Source: Chlamydiia bacterium (GTDB lineage: Bacteria; Chlamydiota; Chlamydiia; Chlamydiales; FEN-1388). Taken from it: a DNA stretch of 6,068 bases. Both the position numbers and the translations under genes were made by a program. The notes below the pieces were generated by a model, which was not told the DNA's origin, ran no database searches, and saw only the letters and a list, made by a program, of their open reading frames with translations. Of the stretch, positions 1 to 4,663 are shown in pieces (positions within the stretch are counted from its first letter, which is position 1; the number at the start of each line of letters is the position of its first letter). The stretch spans positions 1 to 6,068 of the forward strand of contig JAQGPK010000051.1 in the NCBI GenBank assembly GCA_028293095.1. Reading direction: 5' to 3'.

Positions 1-1187
1 TTAAAGCAGTAATCGGCATGTTTAGACACTGGACGCTCACCGGCTTTTACGTACTTTGTGAACTCTGGGGTAGTATTGTGCTTTCAGTCCTTTTTTGGAG
101 CTTTGCGAACGAAATCACAAAAATTGCAGAAGCGCCCCGCTTTTATAGTGTCATGAGTATCGGTTCGAACACCGCTGCAATTATTGCGGGACAAGTTGCT
201 GTAATCTTCTCAACAGATTCGTTTTCCCCTGCATTCTTTGGCAATAACGCCTGGGAACAGTCCCTTATTAAGCTCGTCAGCCTTGTGATTGTTTCTGGCA
301 TTATAATGCTTATTAGCTTCTCCTGGATGCAAAAAAATGTTTTAAACGACCCAGGAGCTGTTGCACCTGAAAGAACTGCTGCTCAAAAAGCGAAGCAAAA
401 ATTAGGTTTTATAGAAAGTTTACGCTACGTCGCTCGCTCAAAATACCTTCTTGCAATCGCCGCTCTTGTCATCTCCTATAATCTCGTTATCTGTCTTGTC
501 GAGATCATCTGGAAAGAACAGCTCCATGAACTCAAGCCAAAACCTCAAGATTACAATATCTATATCAACAACCTTTCAAGCTATGGAGCTATCATCTCAA
601 CAGCTGCATCCCTTTTAATGGTAGGTATTCTCAGTAGGTTTGGCTGGACAAAGACAGCTCTCTTAACGCCTCTTGTACTCCTTGTAACTGCGATCGCCTT
701 TTTCGCCTGCCTTCTCGCAGATAACTCGCTCTCTCCAATACTCTCAGTCTTCCTTGGTACAACACCTCTTGCCATTGCTGTTTTTCTAGGGTCCGTACAA
801 AATTGTTTTTCAAAAGCAGCTAAGTACTCTCTCTTTGATGCGACAAAAGAGATGGCCTTCATTCCACTCTCTCCAGAGCATAAACTCAAAGGAAAGGCAG
901 CCATCGACGGAATTGGCTCTCGGCTTGGCAAATCAGGTGGATCCTGTATCCATCAAGGACTCTACCTTCTTTTCTGCTCTCTCACCGCCAGCGCTCCTTA
1001 CGTGGCGATCATCCTACTGGCTGTCATTGTTGTCTGGATTATTGCAGTTTTATCTCTTGGTAAGCAATTTGAAGAAGTCTCACGCGCTCATAAAGAGCTT
1101 ATCCCCGAAGAAGCTGAAGAATTAATTCAAAAGGATAACCCTACTCCATCTCCAACAGAACTAACTCCTGCAATATCTTTGACTTAA
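1..1187 (+). CDS. tlc: Tlc-family nucleotide (ATP/ADP-type) transporter, 5' end missing
   Basis: Multi-pass inner-membrane carrier of the Tlc/Npt family, which intracellular bacteria and plastids use to exchange host ATP for ADP or to import nucleotides. The frame is open from position 3 (codons for K-A-V-I-G before the first visible Met at 18), so the gene starts upstream and that Met is internal. About 394 residues are visible; family members run about 500-530, so roughly 110-145 N-terminal residues are missing. Seen: the early signature ELWGS...FWSFANEIT (about residues 16-33 counted from the Met), several hydrophobic segments, and the family hallmark around residues 269-310, KYSLFDATKEM, then IPLSPE, KGKAAID and GSRLGKSGGS. 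The C-terminus is a hydrophilic tail with acidic and Pro/Thr-rich stretches. Whether it exchanges ATP/ADP (Npt1-like) or imports nucleotides with protons (Npt2-like) cannot be read from this part. No frameshift seen. The family call is very secure; substrate is open. Confidence 0.95.
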   Translation, partial: KAVIGMFRHWTLTGFYVLCELWGSIVLSVLFWSFANEITKIAEAPRFYSVMSIGSNTAAIIAGQVAVIFSTDSFSPAFFGNNAWEQSLIKLVSLVIVSGIIMLISFSWMQKNVLNDPGAVAPERTAAQKAKQKLGFIESLRYVARSKYLLAIAALVISYNLVICLVEIIWKEQLHELKPKPQDYNIYINNLSSYGAIISTAASLLMVGILSRFGWTKTALLTPLVLLVTAIAFFACLLADNSLSPILSVFLGTTPLAIAVFLGSVQNCFSKAAKYSLFDATKEMAFIPLSPEHKLKGKAAIDGIGSRLGKSGGSCIHQGLYLLFCSLTASAPYVAIILLAVIVVWIIAVLSLGKQFEEVSRAHKELIPEEAEELIQKDNPTPSPTELTPAISLT

Positions 1188-1207
1188 TTTGTTATTTAAA
1201 TTATAAT
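1179..1207 (+). promoter_or_regulatory. Sigma-70/sigma-66-type promoter for the SlyB-like gene
   Basis: TTGACT (1179-1184, five of six matches to the -35 consensus), a 17-base spacer, then a perfect TATAAT (1202-1207). The -35 box lies on the last two sense codons of the transporter gene, and its stop codon falls in the spacer. Transcription should start near 1213-1215, leaving a leader of about 27 bases before the ATG at 1242. This is the best promoter match in the window. It implies the lipoprotein gene is transcribed on its own, not only by read-through. Confidence 0.8.
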
Positions 1208-1231
1208 TACAATTATGTTAAAAATAGCCTT

Positions 1232-1238
1232 AAGAGGA
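1232..1238 (+). promoter_or_regulatory. Shine-Dalgarno site that decides the lipoprotein start
   Basis: AAGAGGA lies 3 bases before the ATG at 1242. The spacing is a little short but the match is good. The alternative in-frame ATG at 1215 has no purine-rich site before it and sits at the predicted transcription start, so it would be leaderless. Confidence 0.6.
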
Positions 1239-1241
1239 TAT

Positions 1242-1730
1242 ATGTTTCGTTCAAGAATTGTAAGCGCACACAAAATGATTTTTGTGGCTGCATTCATTAC
1301 TCTCTGTTCAAGTTGTGCTCGTGATATCTCTTCAGATATCTACTCTGCAGACCATGTGGGTGAAGCATCAACAACCTACTCAGGAACCATTATACACGTA
1401 CGAACAGTTACCGTAAATGATAGCGAACGCCTTCAAGATAATAGCATGGGTATTATCGGCGGCGGTCTCGGCGGTGCGTATGCTGGCTCGCACATCGGAA
1501 AAGGTGATGGAAATACGCTTGCAATAATTGGCGGAGCACTCGCAGGCGCAACAGCAGGCGCTTTTGCTGAAAAGGCACTCAAAACTCAACAAGGCGTTGA
1601 ATATGTAGTGCAGCTCGATAATGGTCAATCGATGACTGTCGTGCAAGGTCCAACCCCTGCTTTTACTACAAGTCAACCAGTCTATGTGATTGTAGGTCAG
1701 CAAGGACGCTCACGCGTTATTGCTCGTTAA
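1242..1730 (+). CDS. slyB: SlyB-like glycine-zipper outer-membrane lipoprotein
   Basis: Predicted lipoprotein of the SlyB / Rickettsia 17-kDa-antigen group (glycine zipper 2TM), acting at the outer membrane, probably in envelope integrity. From the ATG at 1242 it has 162 residues, close to the usual SlyB size of about 155. Order of parts: basic n-region (R3, R5, K11), hydrophobic core (MIFVAAFITL, residues 12-21), then C22-S-S-C25. C25 is the likely lipidated residue, though Cys at -3 is an unusual lipobox; C22 is less likely because Leu precedes it. Residues 35-60 match the SlyB N-domain, with a Y-S-G-T-I-I-x-V pattern. A two-part glycine zipper spans about 69-112 (GIIGGGLGGAYAG and LAIIGGALAGATAGAF). 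The end carries the SlyB-like GVEYVVQLDNGQ (118-129) and VVQG. An upstream ATG at 1215 would add nine residues; it is rejected because the promoter and ribosome site favour 1242. Expression is probably monocistronic. Family call firm; role inferred from relatives. Confidence 0.85.
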   Translation: MFRSRIVSAHKMIFVAAFITLCSSCARDISSDIYSADHVGEASTTYSGTIIHVRTVTVNDSERLQDNSMGIIGGGLGGAYAGSHIGKGDGNTLAIIGGALAGATAGAFAEKALKTQQGVEYVVQLDNGQSMTVVQGPTPAFTTSQPVYVIVGQQGRSRVIAR

Positions 1731-1740
1731 ACATACTCTC

Positions 1741-1769
1741 TTTTGGGGACGGCCATCGTCTCCCCAAAA
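1741..1769. terminator. GC-rich hairpin after the SlyB-like gene, possible terminator
   Basis: TTTTGGGG (1741-1748) is complementary to CCCCAAAA (1762-1769). The stem can be extended with A1749-T1761 and, past a small bulge, CG with CG, around a short loop. It starts 11 bases after the stop codon at 1728-1730, the expected place for a terminator. It is atypical because A rather than T follows the stem on either strand; the T-rich stretch after it (1770-1780) is broken by C and A. It may stop transcription in both directions or just protect the mRNA end. Confidence 0.45.
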
Positions 1770-1852
1770 TCTTATCCTTTCACCTACCAAGAACTACCAA
1801 AAGACTAAAAAGCCAAAGAGATAGACTTAACGGTATGCACTATTCTTTTAAA

Positions 1853-1897
1853 CCACAAAGATTACAGAGAATACAAAGAGAACAAAGAGAACAATTT
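1853..1897. repeat. Short tandem repeat, 9-base period
   Basis: Four units of nine bases plus a diverged fifth: CCACAAAGA, TTACAGAGA, ATACAAAGA, GAACAAAGA, GAACAATTT. Units share xxACARAGA. The strand read here is open for about 16 codons (pattern rich in N, H, K, E, Y) and then stops at TAG, with no start or ribosome site, so it is probably non-coding. It lies in the spacer between the 3' ends of the lipoprotein and PgsA genes. Confidence 0.6.
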
Positions 1898-1919
1898 ATA
1901 GGGTATAGAGTAAATGGTT

Positions 1920-1951
1920 ACCTATCAATAGGTTGAGATGTTTCTCTAGGT
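1920..1951. repeat. Nested inverted repeats with two alternative stems
   Basis: ACCTA (1920-1924) can pair with TAGGT at 1929-1933 (tight 4-base loop) or with a second TAGGT at 1947-1951. In the second case GAGA (1935-1938) and TCTC (1943-1946) form an inner hairpin. The two forms exclude each other. The element lies in the predicted 3' untranslated part of the minus-strand PgsA transcript. No T-run follows it on that strand, so it is not a standard terminator. The stems are short and AT-rich, so this may be chance. Confidence 0.35.
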
Positions 1952-1984
1952 AAAAAAGAGTTACGCAAACTACATTCTTTAGGA

Positions 1985-2527
1985 TCACTCATTTAGTTCT
2001 GTGGGCGCCATTCTAGAATGCTGTTCGCGGTAATAGATGGTAACGAGTTCAATAAAGGAAAGCAGTCCAATGCTACCCATAATCCCGAAGAAAAGCGCTG
2101 GAACTTCAATATTTACGCTCATTGCTAAAAGAGCTAAAAATTGCAGCGATGTGACAATTTTGCCACAGTAGAACGCTCGACTTACAAATCGGTTCCATCC
2201 ACCGACGCATACTAAAAATCCACTAAATAGCAAAAGAGAAAAGTCCCGACATAAAAAGGAAGTAAGCTCTGTAACTGCCATCTTTTTTTCAATAAAGAAA
2301 ATAATCAAAGCCGTTATCACAAACAGTTTATCAGTTATGGGATCGAGCAGTGTGCCAAATCTAGAAGATACCTGAAGACGCCTTGCCAAAAATCCATCCA
2401 GAATATCGGTAATTTGAGCTGCTATTATGGCGCCACAGCGAATATAGGGATCAGGTATAAAGAGAAGAGCTGCAAGAGGCAGACGAAGAAAAGAAAGACA
2501 GTTTGGGAGAAGTTTTACGATATTCAT
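1985..2527 (-). CDS. pgsA: CDP-alcohol phosphatidyltransferase, PgsA type
   Basis: Integral membrane enzyme of the CDP-alcohol phosphatidyltransferase family, most likely making phosphatidylglycerophosphate from CDP-diacylglycerol and glycerol-3-phosphate, the entry to phosphatidylglycerol. The full catalytic signature is present: D41, D44, G45, A48, R49, G58, D62 and D66 in exactly the canonical spacing (D-x2-DG-x2-AR-x8-G-x3-D-x3-D). The four Asp residues bind the metals and carry catalysis in solved relatives. Length 180 is close to E. coli PgsA (about 182). The opening, LPNCLSFLRLP, resembles the PgsA start (P-N-x-L-[TS]-x-x-R). About six hydrophobic segments are visible. It begins 5 bases after the DedA stop (TAG, then TAACA, then ATG) with no clear ribosome site of its own, so translation is probably coupled to dedA. 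It could instead make another head group (serine, or cardiolipin synthesis of the CAP type); size and N-terminus favour PgsA. Confidence 0.85.
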   Translation of the reverse strand: MNIVKLLPNCLSFLRLPLAALLFIPDPYIRCGAIIAAQITDILDGFLARRLQVSSRFGTLLDPITDKLFVITALIIFFIEKKMAVTELTSFLCRDFSLLLFSGFLVCVGGWNRFVSRAFYCGKIVTSLQFLALLAMSVNIEVPALFFGIMGSIGLLSFIELVTIYYREQHSRMAPTELNE

Positions 2528-2532
2528 TGTTA

Positions 2533-3162
2533 CTACACAGGATTAATTTCAGATGCAACCGGTTTCTTTCGTAACCAAAAATACAAGATTGTAGAGACAA
2601 CAGCAACCATAAAAAGAGCAAATATGACAATATTTCCTTTGCGAAGTAAGTCACGCATCACATCATAGTTTTTTCCAAAGGAATAGGCTAAGGAAAAAAG
2701 AGCCGCTGAAAAAACAAAACAGCCAATCGCATCACTCAATGCAAATTTCCCAAAATGCATTTTGCCAATGCCTGCTGTCATAAAGATCCCATTTCTCACA
2801 CCAAAAGGTATAAAACGGCCTATAAAAAGAGTCCAAAACCCATAATTATCATAAAACCATTTCAAACGCTCTACCCTCTTCTCATTGAGTGAAAAGGGGA
2901 GCCACTTCACATTATACAACCTTTTTCCAAGTCCTCGTCCAAGCCAATAAGCTATCCAGTCAGAGAAATAGCACCCAAGAAAAACTGCCATAAAAAGGTG
3001 GATGGTATTTTCAGGAATTACACTGCTTGCCAAGACGCCACCTAGTATCAGAATGAGCTCTTCGCTGACAGGCAAACTAAAACCTGCTAACATAAGAAGT
3101 CCAAATAAAATAAAGTGGGCGTTATCAGCATGCAACGAAAGCCATTCGAGCAAAGTTTCCAT
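2533..3162 (-). CDS. DedA-family (SNARE-associated / VTT domain) membrane protein
   Basis: Polytopic inner-membrane protein of the DedA family. Several members are proposed or shown to return undecaprenyl phosphate across the membrane, and the eukaryotic relatives TMEM41B and VMP1 scramble lipids. Length 209 is typical. Family marks: PVSEELILILGG at 31-42, with the acidic E34/E35 of the re-entrant loop; D68 and YWLGRGLG at 72-79; and the signature F-I-G-R116-F-I-P119-x-x-x-R123 followed by TAGIGKMHFGKF (129-140). R116, P119 and R123 are the conserved residues of the second loop. A last membrane segment spans about 177-197, then a basic turn RKKP. It is the first gene of an operon with pgsA. 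The ATG at 3160-3162 is preceded by AGGGG two bases away, a weak, close ribosome site; the next Met is at residue 24, inside the first hydrophobic segment, so this start is preferred. The family is clear; the transported lipid is not. Confidence 0.9.
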   Translation of the reverse strand: METLLEWLSLHADNAHFILFGLLMLAGFSLPVSEELILILGGVLASSVIPENTIHLFMAVFLGCYFSDWIAYWLGRGLGKRLYNVKWLPFSLNEKRVERLKWFYDNYGFWTLFIGRFIPFGVRNGIFMTAGIGKMHFGKFALSDAIGCFVFSAALFSLAYSFGKNYDVMRDLLRKGNIVIFALFMVAVVSTILYFWLRKKPVASEINPV

Positions 3163-3199
3163 AACCCCTAAATGGTTATAAACATTTATTAAAAATACA

Positions 3200-3229
3200 A
3201 TTATATAATAGATCTTTATCGATTGTAAA
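3200..3229 (-). promoter_or_regulatory. Promoter of the dedA-pgsA operon
   Basis: On the minus strand TTTACA (3229-3224, five of six to the -35 consensus), an 18-base spacer, then a perfect TATAAT (3205-3200). Transcription should begin near 3193, giving a leader of about 30 bases before the dedA ATG. The surroundings are very AT-rich, which makes chance matches to the -10 more likely, but the pair of boxes with good spacing is convincing. Confidence 0.6.
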
Positions 3230-3236
3230 GAACTTA

Positions 3237-3271
3237 TTTTTTAATTACCCACAACTCGAGTGGGTAAAAAA
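3237..3271. repeat. Palindrome in the divergent spacer, candidate operator or hairpin
   Basis: TTACCCAC (3245-3252) and GTGGGTAA (3260-3267) are perfect 8-base inverted arms around the 7-base centre AACTCGA. A T-run (3237-3242) and an A-run (3266-3271) flank them and could extend the stem after a two-base bulge. On neither strand does a T-run follow the stem, so this is not an intrinsic terminator. It lies about 16 bases upstream of the dedA -35 box, where an activator or repressor site could be, and about 140 bases before the LRR gene. It is the only GC-rich patch in an otherwise AT-rich spacer. Confidence 0.55.
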
Positions 3272-3340
3272 GTAAGTAGCGCGATTTTTATTTCTTCATA
3301 ACCTATTTCCGATTAAAATTATACTTTTATAATTACACTA

Positions 3341-3369
3341 TTGAATAATAGTTATTATGTGTATATGAT
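3341..3369 (+). promoter_or_regulatory. Candidate promoter of the LRR gene
   Basis: TTGAAT (3341-3346, four of six), a 17-base spacer, TATGAT (3364-3369, five of six). This predicts a start near 3376 and a leader of about 34 bases. A rival pair, TTGATC (3369-3374) with TATAAA (3393-3398), would leave almost no leader and is less likely. An isolated TATAAT at 3328-3333 lacks a -35. The only ribosome-site hint is AGG at 3401-3403, six bases before the ATG, so translation initiation may be weak. Confidence 0.4.
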
Positions 3370-3409
3370 TGATCTATTAATTTATATAAAAATATAAAAT
3401 AGGTTTACA

Positions 3410-4648
3410 ATGTTTTGTCAAAATCCAACATTCGTACAATTTAAAGCTGTAGTAGACCCATCTTCCCCTATTCTCACTCCTGATACAGAGCTCAACAAAG
3501 CGCTTGCTCAAGTCACGCTACATCCTGAAGAAGAAAGAAAAATAGATCAACTAGCGCAAGCAATTATCCCAACTTCTCTAACAACTATAGAAAGCCTCTC
3601 GGACTCACTACTGGGAATCGTCGCTTCGTATCTCCCTGAGAAGATGTGTAGTTTGGCCCATCTCATACCACGCCTTCAAACTTCTGAAAATTACCTGTGT
3701 CAAGCAAGTGCCCGTCCAAGTGAACTAGCGACAAAATATATCCAAAAAACAGCATCTTTAAAAAATGACACTCTCTTTCTTCCCGATACTCTTATGAAGG
3801 TGAAGGATGAAGTATATGACTTAGATTGCTCGAATCTCCACTGTACCTTAGAATTTATAGAAAACCTGTATCTTCATTTCCCCCATCTGAAAAGTTTGAA
3901 ACTCTCTCACTATACGCTCGATAGCTCTTTTTTTGAAAATCTTGTCAGATGGAAAGATTTAGAGGATCTCTCTATTTCTCACTGCACACCGCAACACGAC
4001 TACACGAGCTTACAGCCACTCTCAAAATTGACCCACTTAAAAAGTCTAAATCTTGGCTATTATAAATATTTAATTAACTTGGATTTTATTCAGAATTTAT
4101 TAAAATTAGAAAATCTTAATCTTGATAATGCTTTTAAATTAGATCTCAGTGATATAGCTCATCTTGCGACGCTACCCTCTTTAAAAACCGTCTCCTTTGC
4201 CCATTGCATCAATATCGAGGACAACTGGCTACAGCTCCTTACTGCTTCTCAAACACTAGAGAGTATAAACTTCTATCACTGCAGTCGTATAACAGATGCA
4301 GGAGTAAAAAATCTCCTTCAGTTAGTCACACTGTTGCATCTTGATCTGACTGGCTGCAACATCAGCGATTTGGGGATTAAATATCTTTCAAGGCATGCAG
4401 CCTTACAAAGCCTTACAATAAGCGACTGTGGCAACCTCACTATCGAGAGTATAAAATGTCTTCTTTGTCTAGAAACGCTACACACTCTCACTATAATGGA
4501 TTCTGCAGGAATTTCAGATGTATGGCTAGAAGAGATAGCTAGAATTTCATCATTAAAGATTATAAATCTAGAAGGCTCAAAAGGATTCTCTGAAGAGGGT
4601 ATCGCCTTTTTACGAAGAGCTCTTCCCCATTGCAGAGTGACTATCTAA
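3410..4648 (+). CDS. Leucine-rich-repeat protein with F-box-like N-terminus, candidate effector
   Basis: Soluble 412-residue protein, with no signal peptide or membrane segment. Residues 1-57 are polar and unassigned. Residues 58-100 look like a degenerate F-box: L63, L67-L68, I70 and SYLP (73-76), then a second helix, as in the L-x-x-x-LL-x-x-I-x-SYLP pattern of F-box proteins. The rest is at least ten leucine-rich repeats whose L-x-x-L-x-L cores begin at about residues 160, 184, 210, 233, 258, 283, 308, 332, 357 and 382, so 23-26 residues apart. Cys follows the core in five of them (C192, C266, C291, C316, C340), and ITDAGV-type ends occur, the cysteine-containing type found in eukaryotic F-box/LRR and AMN1-like proteins. 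F-box and LRR proteins are expanded in amoeba-associated chlamydiae, where they are thought to recruit host SCF ubiquitin ligases. A secreted effector role is therefore plausible but inferred. It stands alone between unrelated operons. LRR call firm; F-box call moderate. Confidence 0.85.
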   Translation: MFCQNPTFVQFKAVVDPSSPILTPDTELNKALAQVTLHPEEERKIDQLAQAIIPTSLTTIESLSDSLLGIVASYLPEKMCSLAHLIPRLQTSENYLCQASARPSELATKYIQKTASLKNDTLFLPDTLMKVKDEVYDLDCSNLHCTLEFIENLYLHFPHLKSLKLSHYTLDSSFFENLVRWKDLEDLSISHCTPQHDYTSLQPLSKLTHLKSLNLGYYKYLINLDFIQNLLKLENLNLDNAFKLDLSDIAHLATLPSLKTVSFAHCINIEDNWLQLLTASQTLESINFYHCSRITDAGVKNLLQLVTLLHLDLTGCNISDLGIKYLSRHAALQSLTISDCGNLTIESIKCLLCLETLHTLTIMDSAGISDVWLEEIARISSLKIINLEGSKGFSEEGIAFLRRALPHCRVTI

Positions 4649-4663
4649 AAAACAATCACACAA

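Noticed and set aside
18..20. ATG at 18 as the true start of the Tlc gene
   Set aside because: The frame is open to the window edge and the family has more than 100 further N-terminal residues.
581..931. Minus-strand open frames of 116 and 60 codons inside the Tlc gene
   Set aside because: They lie fully opposite a clear Tlc coding sequence, have no ribosome site and resemble no family.
835..1125. Plus-strand 96-codon frame inside the Tlc gene
   Set aside because: Shifted-frame shadow across the conserved KYSLFDATKEM region; the Tlc frame explains the sequence.
1215..1241. Upstream ATG as start of the lipoprotein
   Set aside because: No ribosome site, and it falls at the predicted transcription start; ATG 1242 has AAGAGGA and gives a better signal peptide.
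1380..1703. Minus-strand 107-codon frame opposite the SlyB-like gene
   Set aside because: Cys/Ala-rich product arises from the glycine-zipper codons read backwards; no start signal.
1853..1897. 9-base repeat as a CRISPR array or a coding gene
   Set aside because: Units are contiguous and too short, with no spacers; the open stretch is only about 16 codons without a start.
2414..2668. Frames of 84 (+) and 67 (-) codons across the dedA/pgsA junction
   Set aside because: Both overlap two well-supported genes and have no recognisable features.
3328..3333. TATAAT as the LRR gene's -10 box
   Set aside because: No -35-like hexamer at 16-18 bases upstream; the region is so AT-rich that such matches are expected by chance.
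4649..4663. Bidirectional terminator between the convergent LRR and MscS-like genes
   Set aside because: Only 15 AT-rich bases with no stem; any terminator would have to lie within the coding ends.
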